Notes: a model not told the origin generated them from the letters alone. Numbered from the stretch's first letter, positions 52,313 to 61,882 are shown. The stretch: 64,000 bases of DNA from Streptomyces sp. TLI_146 (GCF_002846415.1 NZ_PJMX01000001.1:3224001-3288000), one strand, 5' to 3'. A program made the numbers and translations.

Positions 52313-53584
52313 CTAGTCCCGCCCCGCCCCCTGCACCTCCAGCTCCGCGTCCAGCTCCACGTCGAGCGGGTCCACCGGCAGCTCGGCGGTCACCTGGAAG
52401 CCGCCGCGCGGTCCGGGGCCCGCTTCGAGGGAGCCGCCGGCCGCCGCGAGGCGTTCGGTGAGGCCCTTCAGGCCCGTGCCGCCGACGCGGGGGCCGGGGG
52501 ACACGGGCTGTTCGGGCGGTACGCCGCGGCCGTCGTCGGTGATCTTCAGCCGTACCCGGCCGGGCGTTCCGTCGACCGCGATCTCGCAGCGGGCCGCGCC
52601 GCTGTGCCGTACGACGTTGGTGACCGCCTCCCGTACGACCCAGCCGAGCAGCGCCTCCACCTGGGCGGGCAGCGGCGGGCCCGACAGGCGTACCACCGGC
52701 TCCACTTCGGCCGCCCGGAGCGCCGAGCGGGCCCGGTCCAGCTCGGTGCCGAGGCTGCCCTCGCGGTAGCCGGTGACGGCCTCGCGGATCTCGGTGAGCG
52801 CCTGGCGGCCGACCGACTCGATGTCGGCGACCTGGCCGAGCGCGGCGTCCAGGTCGCGCGGGGCGAGGCGGCGGGCCGCCTCCGACTTCACCACGATCAC
52901 CGAGAGCGTGTGGCCGAGCAGGTCGTGCAGGTCCCGGGAGAAGCGGAGACGTTCCTTCTCCACGGCGGTACGGGCCAGCTCCTGGCGGGTGTCGCGCAGT
53001 TCGCGCACGGTCTGGGAGAGCGAGAGGACGGCCGCCGTCACCATGCCGGAGAGGAACGTGCCGTACGCGATGGTCACGTTGTCCCACACCTCACCGGCCT
53101 CCATACCGGAGATGGCGCCCGCCGAGCTCGCCAGCACCATGATCGTGAGGCCGAGCCGACGGTCCCGCAGCACCGCGCCGCAGGCCAGCGCGAGCAGCGG
53201 GAAGAAGAACAGCCAGGTGCCGCCGTAGCCGATGGTGAGGGCGTAGGTGATCGCGGCCATCGCGGCCAGGATCCCGAGGGTCGTGCGGCTCTCCCGCTTC
53301 TCCTTGACGAAGGCGCGGAAGGAGACCGTCACGTAGAGCGAGTTGAAGGCCAGCAGGCCCGCGCCGCCGATCCACGGGTTCGGGGTCCTGCCCTGAACGA
53401 GGTTGGAGAACGCGCCCAGGCCCATCAGGAGCCAGGGCAGCAGTGTGTAGCCGCTCGCCGGGGGGCCGGGCAGGTCGGCGTCGCGATCGCGCTCCTTCGG
53501 CGCGGACGCCGCCTTCTTCAGCTCCGGCAGCTTCGGCAGGAGTCGTGCCACTGTCTCGTTCTCCCCGTCGTTCATCAGGCTCAT
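52313..53584 (-). CDS. DesK-like sensor histidine kinase
   Basis: 423 residues from ATG 53584, overlapping the permease stop by four bases. About five or six membrane segments (about 48-190) without a large extracellular sensor loop, a coiled stretch, then HisKA_3 dimerisation with FSRDLHDLLGHTLSVI (phospho-His220) and a HATPase domain with NVVRHSGA, ITDDGRG and GGTGLKGLTERL. Such kinases sense membrane state or membrane-active drugs. Cotranscribed with the ABC exporter and the response regulator. Confidence 0.94.
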   Translation of the reverse strand: MSLMNDGENETVARLLPKLPELKKAASAPKERDRDADLPGPPASGYTLLPWLLMGLGAFSNLVQGRTPNPWIGGAGLLAFNSLYVTVSFRAFVKEKRESRTTLGILAAMAAITYALTIGYGGTWLFFFPLLALACGAVLRDRRLGLTIMVLASSAGAISGMEAGEVWDNVTIAYGTFLSGMVTAAVLSLSQTVRELRDTRQELARTAVEKERLRFSRDLHDLLGHTLSVIVVKSEAARRLAPRDLDAALGQVADIESVGRQALTEIREAVTGYREGSLGTELDRARSALRAAEVEPVVRLSGPPLPAQVEALLGWVVREAVTNVVRHSGAARCEIAVDGTPGRVRLKITDDGRGVPPEQPVSPGPRVGGTGLKGLTERLAAAGGSLEAGPGPRGGFQVTAELPVDPLDVELDAELEVQGAGRD

Positions 53585-54306
53585 ACCGTCCTCGCGGACC
53601 GTCGGTAGGAGACCACGGCGTACGAGCCGAACGCCAGCAGCCAGGCGCCGAGCACCGCGACCGTCCCGGGCCCGGGGGCCGAGCCGTGCGAGACGGCCCA
53701 GCCGAGGCCGGCGAACCGGTGGGCCGGGGTGTACGCGGCGACCGAGGCGAGCCAGCCGGGGAAGGAGGAGAGCGGGAACCACAGTCCGCCGATCACCGCG
53801 AGCCCCATCAGGCAGGCGGTGTTGACCACGCCCATGGCCTGCGGGCCGAGCCGGTAGCCGTTGCCGAGGCCGAGCAGGGTGAAGGGCAGCGCCCCGGCCC
53901 ACAGCAGGACGGTGAGCGCGGCCCACTGCCAGGCGTCCAGGCGTACGCCGTTGACCAGCGCGCCCGCCGCCAGCACCGCGGCGATCGCGGGCAGCACGGT
54001 CACCGAGCCGCTGATCGCGCGGCCCGTCACCACGCGGGACGGCGCCAGCGGGGTGACGCGCAGCTGGCGCAGCCATCCGGTGGACCGGTCGGCGGCCACG
54101 CCCATCCCGGTGCTCAGGGACGCGCCGAGCGCGCCGTACGCGGCCATGCCGACCATCGAGGCGGTCCTCCACTCGGCCGAGTCGCCGTCGCCCGAGCCGA
54201 TGTTGGTGAAGAGCAGATACATCAGGACGGGCATGCCGATGCCGAAGACCACGAACGACGCGTCGCGCAGGGTGCGGCGGACTTCGAGCAGGATGTAGCC
54301 GGGCAT
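53581..54306 (-). CDS. ABC-2 type transporter permease
   Basis: 241 residues from ATG 54306. Six membrane segments with the pattern MPGYILLEVRRTLRDASFVVFGIGMPVLMYLLF at the N-terminus and an ABC-2 motif near STGWLRQLRVTPLAPSRVV. Its start shares one base with the ATPase stop (TGATG). Forms the exporter with the ATPase; DesKR-linked exporters of this kind often act in membrane lipid homeostasis or antibiotic resistance. Confidence 0.93.
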   Translation of the reverse strand: MPGYILLEVRRTLRDASFVVFGIGMPVLMYLLFTNIGSGDGDSAEWRTASMVGMAAYGALGASLSTGMGVAADRSTGWLRQLRVTPLAPSRVVTGRAISGSVTVLPAIAAVLAAGALVNGVRLDAWQWAALTVLLWAGALPFTLLGLGNGYRLGPQAMGVVNTACLMGLAVIGGLWFPLSSFPGWLASVAAYTPAHRFAGLGWAVSHGSAPGPGTVAVLGAWLLAFGSYAVVSYRRSARTV

Positions 54307-55232
54307 CAGACGGTCTCGCTTTCGCGTACGGACGTGGGCGTCACGGTGGAGGTGAGGGAGAGGAACGCGTCCTCCAGGCTGGCCGGGGCGACTTCGAGGC
54401 CCCGGACCGCGCCGAGCCGGGCGAGCTCCACGACCGTGGCGTCCGGGTCGTCCGTACGCAGCCGGGCCCGGTCGCCGCGCACCTCGACCGCGACCACGCC
54501 CGGCAGCGCCGCCAGGCCCGCGCTGGGGCCGCCCGCCAGGTCGAAGGAGACCAGGCCGCCGCCCGCCGCGCGCTTGATCCGCTCGCCGGGGCCGTCGGCG
54601 ACGACGCGGCCCTGGTCGAGGACCACGATCCGGTCGGCGTTGTCGTCCGCCTCCTCCATGTAGTGGGTGGAGAACAGCACGGTGTTGCCCCGGGCCGCGT
54701 AGGCGCGCATCGCGTCCCAGAACGCGCGGCGCGCCTCCACGTCGAGCGCGGCGGTCGGCTCGTCCAGGACGAGCAGCGCGGGCGCCCCGGCGATCGCCAC
54801 CGCGAACCGGACGCGCTGGGCCTGGCCGCCGGAGAGCCGGTCGACCCGGCGGTCCGCGAACTCGGTGAGCCCGGCGAGCGCGAGGGCCTCGGCGGCGGGC
54901 ATGGGGCGCGGGTAGGTCGAGCCGACGAACGCGACGAGCTCCCGCACGGTCACGCGGGGGATCGGCTGCCCCTCCTGGAGCATCGCCCCCACGAGCCCGG
55001 CCCGCACCGCGCGCCCGGGTATCTGCCCGAAGAGCCGCACCTCGCCCGCGTCCGGCTCGTCGAGGCCGAGCAGGAGGCCGATGGTGGTCGACTTCCCGGC
55101 GCCGTTGCGGCCGAGGAGCGCGACGGTCTCGCCCCGGCGGATGTCGAGGTCGATGCGGTCGAGCGCGCGTACGGGGCCGAAGGCCTTGACCACGCCGTCG
55201 AAGCGCACGGCGCTGGGTGCTGTCTGCGTCAT
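54306..55232 (-). CDS. ABC transporter ATP-binding protein
   Basis: 308 residues from ATG 55232. Walker A GRNGAGKSTTIGLLLG, Q-loop MLQEGQPIPRV, signature LSGGQAQRVRFAVAIAG, Walker B LLVLDEPTAALD and switch FSTHYMEEADDNAD. First gene of ATPase - permease - kinase - regulator, all overlapping or close. Export of a lipid-like or antimicrobial substance is the usual role of this set. Confidence 0.95.
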   Translation of the reverse strand: MTQTAPSAVRFDGVVKAFGPVRALDRIDLDIRRGETVALLGRNGAGKSTTIGLLLGLDEPDAGEVRLFGQIPGRAVRAGLVGAMLQEGQPIPRVTVRELVAFVGSTYPRPMPAAEALALAGLTEFADRRVDRLSGGQAQRVRFAVAIAGAPALLVLDEPTAALDVEARRAFWDAMRAYAARGNTVLFSTHYMEEADDNADRIVVLDQGRVVADGPGERIKRAAGGGLVSFDLAGGPSAGLAALPGVVAVEVRGDRARLRTDDPDATVVELARLGAVRGLEVAPASLEDAFLSLTSTVTPTSVRESETV

Positions 55233-55314
55233 GTCCTTGACGCTACGGATGCGCCCCGGGCGGGCGGCAGATGTTCTTGTACGGGGTTGGGTGGGACAAA
55301 TGTCCCGGGGGGTC

Positions 55315-55464
55315 GTTCGTCCGCGGGCCGGTGGCGGGCTGGTCGCGCAGTTCCCCGCGCCCCTTAAATGCGCCCCTGCGGGGCGCCCAGGGGATTGCCG
55401 CGCAGCGGCATTTCCAGGGGCGCGGGGAACTGCGCGAGCAACCCGGCACGGCCCGCAGACGAAA
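55315..55464. repeat. Dispersed inverted-repeat element, full copy (site 11)
   Basis: Complete copy: GTTCGTCCGCGGGCCGGTGG ... left core, central hairpins (GCGCCCC-TGC-GGGGCGC; TGCCGC-GCA-GCGGCA), right core, CCCGCAGACGAA. It lies between the thiolase gene end and the ABC gene start, both minus strand. Confidence 0.85.
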
Positions 55465-55476
55465 GAGACGAGCGGC

Positions 55477-56664
55477 CTACCTCCGCAGCAGCGTCACCAC
55501 CGCCGCACCCCCCAACCCGATGTTGTGCGCCAGCCCGACCCCCGCCCCCTCCACCTGTCGTGGGCCCGCCTCTCCCCGTAGCTGCGTCACCAGCTCGCAC
55601 ACCTGCGCCAACCCCGTCGCCCCCAGCGGATGCCCCTTGGAGATCAGGCCCCCGGACGGGTTCACCACCCACCGGCCGCCGTATGTCGTCGCCCCGGACT
55701 CCAGCAGCTTTCCGGACTCGCCCTCGCCGCACATCCCCAGCGCCTCGTACGTCAGCAGCTCGTTGATGGAGAAGCAGTCGTGGAGCTCGATCACGTCGAC
55801 GTCCTCGATGCCGAGGCCGGAGCGGTCGTACACGAGGCGTGCCGCCGCCCGCGTCATGCCGAGACCCACCACGTCGATGCACCGGCCGGACGCGAAGGAC
55901 TCGGCCGTGTCCGTCGTCATCGCCTGGGCGGCGATCTCCACCGCCCGCTCCTCCAGGGCGTGTTCGGCGGCGAAGCGCTCGGAGACGACGACGGCCGCCG
56001 CCGAGCCGTCGGACGTCGGGGAGCACTGGAGCTTGGTCAGGGGGCGGTGGATCTCCTTTGAGGCCAGCACCTCCGCCACGGAGTAATCGACCTGGAACTG
56101 GGCGTGCGCGTTGTGCACCGAGTGGCGGTGGTTCTTCGCGCCCACCGCCGCCAGCTGCGCCGCCGTCGTCCCGTACAGCTCCATGTGCTCCCGCGCCGCG
56201 TTGCCGAAGATCTGCGCGGTGGGCGGGCTCATCTCGAAGCCGTGGGCGGCGGCCATGACGGAGTAGTGGCGGGCCACCGGGGACGTCGAGAAGTCGTCAC
56301 CCGTGGCGCCGCCGCCCAGCGCGCCGCGCTTCATCTTCTCGAACCCCAGCGCCAGTACGCACTCGCTGACCCCGCCCTCCACCAGCTGCCGGGCCAGCGT
56401 CAGCGCGCTCGCGCCGGTCGCGCAGTTGTTGTTGACGTTGTGGACGGGGACGCCGGTCAGGCCCAGTTCGTACGCCGCCCGCTGGCCCGCCGTCGACGGC
56501 TGGAAGCAGTAGCCCGCCAGAACCTGTTCCACCTGCCCGTACGCGATCCCGGCGTCCGCCAGCGCCGCCGTACCGGCCTCCCGCGCCATGTCCCAGTACT
56601 GCCACTCCCGCGACTCGGGCTTCTCGAACTTCGTCATGCCGACACCGGCCACCAGGCTCTTCAC
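55477..56664 (-). CDS. SCP2-type thiolase / lipid-transfer protein (Ltp3-like)
   Basis: 395 residues from GTG 56664 (GAAGGGG upstream). Thiolase fold of the SCP-x/Ltp group: nucleophile Cys81 in NVNNNCATGASALTLA, GDDFSTSPVARHY, a His in ELHDCFSINELLTYE and the terminal NPSGGLISKGHPLGATGLAQ. Such proteins cleave branched or steroid side-chain acyl-CoAs (thiolytic or retro-aldol). Length fits mycobacterial Ltp3. It lies 12 bases after the acyl-CoA dehydrogenase gene and is surely cotranscribed. Confidence 0.92.
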   Translation of the reverse strand: MKSLVAGVGMTKFEKPESREWQYWDMAREAGTAALADAGIAYGQVEQVLAGYCFQPSTAGQRAAYELGLTGVPVHNVNNNCATGASALTLARQLVEGGVSECVLALGFEKMKRGALGGGATGDDFSTSPVARHYSVMAAAHGFEMSPPTAQIFGNAAREHMELYGTTAAQLAAVGAKNHRHSVHNAHAQFQVDYSVAEVLASKEIHRPLTKLQCSPTSDGSAAAVVVSERFAAEHALEERAVEIAAQAMTTDTAESFASGRCIDVVGLGMTRAAARLVYDRSGLGIEDVDVIELHDCFSINELLTYEALGMCGEGESGKLLESGATTYGGRWVVNPSGGLISKGHPLGATGLAQVCELVTQLRGEAGPRQVEGAGVGLAHNIGLGGAAVVTLLRR

Positions 56665-56676
56665 ATCCGTACCCCT

Positions 56677-58833
56677 TCAGTCTCGCGGCAGGCCGAGGAT
56701 CCGCTCGGCCACGACATTGAGCTGGACCTGCGTGGTGCCGCCCGCGATCGTCAGACAGCGGGACATCAGATAGCCGTGGACGGCCCGCCGCGCCGGGCCC
56801 TCGGCCGCCGCGCCCGCCGGGCCGAGCAGCTCCAGGGCCAGGTCGGCCACCTTCTGCTGGTGAGCGGTCTGGACGAGCTTGCGCACGCTGGCCCCGGCGC
56901 CGGGCTCCAGGCCCGACACCTGGAGCGTGGTGGTGCGCAGCCCGATGCAGGCGAGCGCGTGCGCCTCGGCGGCCAGGGCGCCGATCCGGGCGCGGTACGA
57001 GCCGTCCAGGCCTTCCGCGCGGGTCAGCAGCGACTCCAGACCGGTGTCGAAGGTCAACTGGTCGGCCATGTGGACACGTTCGTTGCCCAGGGTGTTGCGG
57101 GCGACCCGCCAGCCGCCGCCCACCTCGCCGACGACCGCGTCGGGCGGCAGCGGCGCCCCGTCGAAGTACACCTCGTTGAAGAGCGCGTCCCCGGTGATCT
57201 CGCGGAGCGGGCGGATGTCGATCCCGGGCGTGTTCTTCATGTCCACGAGGAAGTAGGTGAGGCCCTCGTGCTTGGGGGCCTCGGTATCGGTCCTGGCGAG
57301 CAGGATCCCGTGGTCCGCCCACTGGGCCGCGCTCGTCCACACCTTCTGGCCGGTGATCCGCCAGCCGTCGCCGGTGCGCTCGGCCCGGGTCCGCAGGCTC
57401 GCCAGGTCCGAGCCCGCCTCCGGCTCCGAGAACAGCTGGCACCACAGCAGGTCCCCGCGCAGGGTCGGCAGCAGAAAGCGCTCCTGCTGCTCGCGCGTCC
57501 CGTACGCCAGCAACGACGGCACCACCCAGGTCCCGATCCCCAGCTCGGCGACCTTCACCCCGGCCGCCCTCAACTCCTCCTGGACGACCAGCTGCTGGAC
57601 CGGGCCGGCACCCAGGCCGTAGGGAGGCGGCAGGTGCGGGGCGGCGTAGCCGGTGGGGGCGAGGGTCCGCCGGGCGGCCGCCGGGTCGAGGCCGCGTACG
57701 GACCGGGCCGCCTCCCGTGCCGGGCCCCGGAACTCCTCCGCCTCCCCGGGCAGCTCCAGGCGCAGTTCCCGGCGCGCCCCGGCCCCGGCGAGCCGGACGG
57801 CCCGCTGCCGGTGGGCGTCCCCGGCGCCCAGGAGCTGGCGGGCCACCAGGGCGCGGCGCAGACGCAGATGGGCGTCGTGCTCCCAGGTGAAGCCGATGCC
57901 GCCGAGGATCTGGACGCAGTCCTGGGCGCAGCTGAACGCCGCGTCCAGAGCCGTGCCCGCCGCCAGCGAGGCGACCAGGCCGCGCACCTCGGCTCCCTCC
58001 GAGTCCGCCGCCCGCGCCGCGTCCCACACCAGCGCCCGCGCCTGCTCGACCCGGACCAGCATGTCCGCGCAGAGGTGCTTGACCGCCTGGAACCGCCCGA
58101 TCGGCCGCCCGAACTGCTCGCGCACCTTGGCGTGGGCGACCGCCGTCTCCAGCGCCCAGCCCGCGGTGCCGCACGCCTCGGCCGCGAAGAGGACGGCCGC
58201 GAGGTCCCGTACGAGCTCGGGGTCCACGGCCAGCACCCGGTCGTCCGCGACCGTGAGGCCGTGCGCGGCGACCTCGGCGGTGGGGCGGGTGGGATCGGCG
58301 CCGTCGTGCGCCCGTACGCCCAGGTCCGCCGCGTCCACCGCCAGCCACAGCGTCTCCTCGCCCGCCCGGGCGGCCAGGACCAGCAGGTCGGCCTGGGCCC
58401 CGGCGAGCACGGGCGGCGCGACCCCGTCGAGCGTCCAGCCCGCCGGGTCCCGTACGGCGGTGAGGCCCCCGGGACCGAGCGCCACGGCGGCTGTCCGGGC
58501 CCCGGCCGCGATCGCGTCCACCGTCGCCAGGTGCCCGGCCCGCTCCAGAAGCCCCGCCGCGAGCACGCTCGGCAGGTACGGGCCGGGCAGCGCGCCCCTG
58601 CCCGCCTCCTCCAGGACCACCGCGAGCTCCACCAGGCCCCCGCCGCCGTGTCGCTCGCCCAGGTGGACGCCGAGCAGGCCCTGCCCGGCCAGCGCGTCCC
58701 AGTACGGCGGGCGGGCGTCCCCGGCGGGTGCGTCCAGCAGCTTGCGCACCTCCTCGACCGGCACGGCCCGCGCCAGCCAGCCGCGTACCGCCTCGGCCAG
58801 CTCCCGCTGCTCCCGGGTGATTCCGATGCCCAT
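56677..58833 (-). CDS. Fused two-domain acyl-CoA dehydrogenase (FadE34-like)
   Basis: 718 residues from ATG 58833 (GGGGAG upstream; the frame is open further but unsupported). Two acyl-CoA dehydrogenase units joined in one chain: N-terminal unit about 1-350 (FGRPIGRFQAVKHLCADM, QILGGIGFTWEHDAHLRLRRA) and C-terminal unit about 370-718 (LFSEPEAGSDLASLRTRA, GQKVWTSAAQWADHGILLAR, GGTTQVQLNVVAERILGLPRD). The MCAD-type catalytic YEGT motif is replaced by AGGT at the end. Mycobacterial FadE34 (ChsE3), used in cholesterol side-chain oxidation, has the same fused form and length. A KstR-type operator lies 46 bases upstream. Confidence 0.92.
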   Translation of the reverse strand: MGIGITREQRELAEAVRGWLARAVPVEEVRKLLDAPAGDARPPYWDALAGQGLLGVHLGERHGGGGLVELAVVLEEAGRGALPGPYLPSVLAAGLLERAGHLATVDAIAAGARTAAVALGPGGLTAVRDPAGWTLDGVAPPVLAGAQADLLVLAARAGEETLWLAVDAADLGVRAHDGADPTRPTAEVAAHGLTVADDRVLAVDPELVRDLAAVLFAAEACGTAGWALETAVAHAKVREQFGRPIGRFQAVKHLCADMLVRVEQARALVWDAARAADSEGAEVRGLVASLAAGTALDAAFSCAQDCVQILGGIGFTWEHDAHLRLRRALVARQLLGAGDAHRQRAVRLAGAGARRELRLELPGEAEEFRGPAREAARSVRGLDPAAARRTLAPTGYAAPHLPPPYGLGAGPVQQLVVQEELRAAGVKVAELGIGTWVVPSLLAYGTREQQERFLLPTLRGDLLWCQLFSEPEAGSDLASLRTRAERTGDGWRITGQKVWTSAAQWADHGILLARTDTEAPKHEGLTYFLVDMKNTPGIDIRPLREITGDALFNEVYFDGAPLPPDAVVGEVGGGWRVARNTLGNERVHMADQLTFDTGLESLLTRAEGLDGSYRARIGALAAEAHALACIGLRTTTLQVSGLEPGAGASVRKLVQTAHQQKVADLALELLGPAGAAAEGPARRAVHGYLMSRCLTIAGGTTQVQLNVVAERILGLPRD

Positions 58834-58878
58834 GCGCACTCCCCCGCCGCCGCGGCCGCCACTGGAACGGCGACAGAC

Positions 58879-58892
58879 TAGAACACGTTCCA
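58879..58892. promoter_or_regulatory. KstR-type operator before the acyl-CoA dehydrogenase operon
   Basis: TAGAACACGTTCCA fits TnnAACnnGTTnnA exactly; the outer bases are symmetric apart from one position. It lies 46 bases upstream of the acyl-CoA dehydrogenase start and three bases from the CTGACG-type inverted repeat. Confidence 0.75.
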
Positions 58893-58894
58893 AT

Positions 58895-59657
<763 letters not shown>

Positions 59658-59734
59658 CGGCGCACACCGCAGTGCACCCCTTCGGCGCACGCGGGAACCA
59701 CGCCCCCGCAGAGCTCCCCCGCTAGCATCGCAGC

Positions 59735-60700
59735 GTGTCGTACGACAGCGAGTCCCCCACCCCCGCCCGGCGCCGTCTGCGCGGCAATCTCGTCATCGCC
59801 ACCGCCGCGCTGGTCCCGACCGCCCTGGCCGGGTGGCTGGTGTGGCAGGCCATGGGCGGCTCCGGCGGCCAGGACGACAAGCCGCCGAGGGTGCTGCCGC
59901 TGCCGAGCGGGCCCGCCGTGGTCCCCTCGGGGAACACCCGGCCGCCGACGGTCACGGTGACGGCGACCCCCTCGCCGTCCGTCTCGCCCTCCGTCGCGCC
60001 CTCCACCCAGTCGGCCCGGCCGACCGGGCCGCTCGCCGGGCGGGTCGTGGTGATCGACCCGGGGCACAACCCGAGCAACTTCGAGCACGCCGCCGAGATC
60101 AACCGCCAGGTCGACATCGGGACGAACAAGAAGGAGTGCGACACCACCGGCACCGACACCAAAGGCGGCTACACCGAGGCCGCGTTCACCCTGGACGTCT
60201 CGCACCGCCTCCGGGCGCTACTGGAGAAGCTGGGCGCGACCGTCACGTACACCCAGGACAACGACCGGCCGTTCGGCCCGTGCGTGGACGAGCGGGCGGC
60301 GATCGGCAACCGGGCGAAGGCCGACGCGGTCGTCTCGGTGCACGCCGACGGCGCGGCCGAGGGGCAGCGCGGCTTCCATGTGATCCTGCCCGCCCTGGTG
60401 AACGCGGGGAAGGCGAACACCGCCCCGATCGTGGCCCCCTCGCGTGAGCTGGGTGTGAGGATCGCGGGGAAGTTCGTGCACGCCACCGGCATGCCGCCCT
60501 CCAACTACGTGGGCGACGGCACCGCGTTGGACGTCCGGAAGGACCTCGGCGGGCTCAATCTGTCGACCGTGCCGAAGGTGTTCATCGAGTGCGGGAACAT
60601 GCGGGATTCCGGCGACGCGGCCCTGCTGACGAACGCGGATTGGCGGCAGAAGGCGGCCCAGGGGATCGCGGACGGGATCAGCAGCTTCCTGCAGAAGTGA
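59735..60700 (+). CDS. N-acetylmuramoyl-L-alanine amidase (Amidase_3), membrane-anchored
   Basis: 321 residues from GTG 59735. One N-terminal membrane segment (LVIATAALVPTALAGWLVWQA, about 20-40), a Pro/Ser/Thr linker (about 45-98), then an Amidase_3 domain with zinc ligands in IDPGHNPSN (His111), YTEAAFTLD (Glu) and SVHADG (His), and the catalytic Glu in VFIECGNMRDSGDA. It cleaves the stem peptide from peptidoglycan outside the membrane. Start region contains a 12-base palindrome (59736-59747). Confidence 0.93.
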   Translation: MSYDSESPTPARRRLRGNLVIATAALVPTALAGWLVWQAMGGSGGQDDKPPRVLPLPSGPAVVPSGNTRPPTVTVTATPSPSVSPSVAPSTQSARPTGPLAGRVVVIDPGHNPSNFEHAAEINRQVDIGTNKKECDTTGTDTKGGYTEAAFTLDVSHRLRALLEKLGATVTYTQDNDRPFGPCVDERAAIGNRAKADAVVSVHADGAAEGQRGFHVILPALVNAGKANTAPIVAPSRELGVRIAGKFVHATGMPPSNYVGDGTALDVRKDLGGLNLSTVPKVFIECGNMRDSGDAALLTNADWRQKAAQGIADGISSFLQK

Positions 60701-60886
60701 AGGGGTCGCCGACGCGAACGGTCGGCTGCGGGTCGGTCACGGTCTGAGCACCGGGGGGACTTCCCACCCGGTCAGACGATAGATTCTCCTCCGGGCGGGG
60801 AACCGCCCCCGTGCTTCGCGCCGTGTGCACGTACACCGGCGGCAGCGATGACCGCCCCGACGAGACGACCCAAAAAGGACTATTAC

Positions 60887-61720
60887 GTGAACATCCGCTC
60901 CCTCACGCGAGGCGACGGCGTGGTGATCGGAGCAGCGGTGGTGCTGTTCATCGCCTCGTTCCTCGATCTCTACTCGGTCGACAACGCATGCGTCGGCTCC
61001 ATCTGCTCCCACGCCAACGTTCCGAACGCGTGGGACGCGCTGGGCCTGCTGATGAGCATGTTCCTGGCCGGCATCATCGGAGCGGTCCTCATCGTCGTGG
61101 CCCGCTCGCTGCCGCAGCCGAAGAAGATCGCCGGGATGGACCTGGCCCAGTTCGGTACCGCCTTCACGATCTTCTCCGCGTGGACCGCGTTCTGGACCAT
61201 CATCGACATGGACAGCGCCGGCGCCGGCATGATCCTCGGCCTGATCTCCGCGCTGGTGCTCGCCGCCGGCGCGGTGGCCGGTCCGATGGTGGCCGCGCTC
61301 AAGGCCCCGCTGATGGGCGCCCCGCGTCCGGCCGTGGCCCCGTACGGCGGCCAGCCCTACGGCGGGCAGCCCGCGGGCGGCTACGGCTACCCGGGCGGCG
61401 CCCAGCCGCAGCCCCAGCCGTACGGTGCCGCGGGCACCGACCCGAGCCAGGGCGGCCAGACCCCGGCGCCCGGCGCCGCGGCCCAGTCGGCCCCGGCCCC
61501 CGCGGCCGGTGCTCCGGCCGGGGACTTCGCCCCGTTCTGGTTCGCCGTCCCGGTGGCCCGTCCGCTGTACGCGGAGGACGGCTCCCCCACGCCGATCGCG
61601 GAGCTCGCGCCCGGCACGTGGTACCTGGCCGTGGAGCAGCGCGGTGCGGCCCTGGTCGCGCAGACGCAGGACGGCCGTCGTGGTGTCCTCCAGGACACGA
61701 CCGGTATCCAGCGCGGCTAG
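60887..61720 (+). CDS. Membrane protein with Pro/Gly-rich cytoplasmic linker
   Basis: 277 residues from GTG 60887, chosen because AAAAAGGAC lies seven bases upstream and the family begins NIRSLTRGDGVVIG; ATG at 60848 would add 13 residues. Four membrane segments (about 12-29, 46-68, 84-105, 111-130), then a Gly/Pro/Tyr/Gln-rich stretch (PYGGQPYGGQPAGGYGYPGG) and a C-terminal small domain (FAPFWFAVPVARPLYAEDG ... WYLAVEQRGAALVAQTQDG). I know it as a conserved Streptomyces membrane protein of unknown function. Confidence 0.85.
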   Translation: MNIRSLTRGDGVVIGAAVVLFIASFLDLYSVDNACVGSICSHANVPNAWDALGLLMSMFLAGIIGAVLIVVARSLPQPKKIAGMDLAQFGTAFTIFSAWTAFWTIIDMDSAGAGMILGLISALVLAAGAVAGPMVAALKAPLMGAPRPAVAPYGGQPYGGQPAGGYGYPGGAQPQPQPYGAAGTDPSQGGQTPAPGAAAQSAPAPAAGAPAGDFAPFWFAVPVARPLYAEDGSPTPIAELAPGTWYLAVEQRGAALVAQTQDGRRGVLQDTTGIQRG

Positions 61721-61731
61721 TTGCCGGTTGC

Positions 61732-61780
61732 TTCGACCGCGGACCGTGCGTGGCTGGTCGCGCAGTTCCTCGCGCCCCTA
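61732..61780. repeat. Dispersed element, half copy (site 12)
   Basis: Left arm only: GCGGACCGTGCGTGGCTGGT then CGCGCAGTTCC-T-CGCGCCCCT, with one core base changed. Confidence 0.7.
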
Positions 61781-61796
61781 GTGGCACATGCGTCAT

Positions 61797-61829
61797 GGCC
61801 CCTCGCCCCCTTTCGGGCGGGGGGCCTTT
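61797..61829 (+). terminator. Hairpin terminator after the membrane protein gene
   Basis: GGCCCC-T-CGCCC (61797 on) pairs with GGGCG-G-GGGGCC across CCTTTC, followed by TTTG. It separates the membrane protein gene from the LLM oxidoreductase gene. Confidence 0.65.
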
Positions 61830-61842
61830 GCCGTACGCTCCC

Positions 61843-61857
61843 CTGACGGTCCGTCAG
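61843..61857. promoter_or_regulatory. CTGACGnnnCGTCAG inverted repeat, copy C
   Basis: CTGACGGTCCGTCAG: both arms perfect. It ends 25 bases before the ATG of the LLM oxidoreductase gene, a position that would block transcription or translation start. Confidence 0.65.
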
Positions 61858-61882
61858 ATCATTCTGGTTGGGGGCTCTCGTC

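Noticed and set aside
56104..58881. A frame of about 925 codons opposite the thiolase and acyl-CoA dehydrogenase genes
   Set aside because: Its product is rich in Arg, Gly, Ala, Gln and His without any fold pattern, while the opposite strand has clear enzyme motifs.
58879..58892. Possible LexA/SOS box (GAACACGTTC)
   Set aside because: Actinobacterial LexA sites have four bases between GAAC and GTTC; here and at 49889 there are two, which fits KstR instead. The genes are metabolic, not repair.
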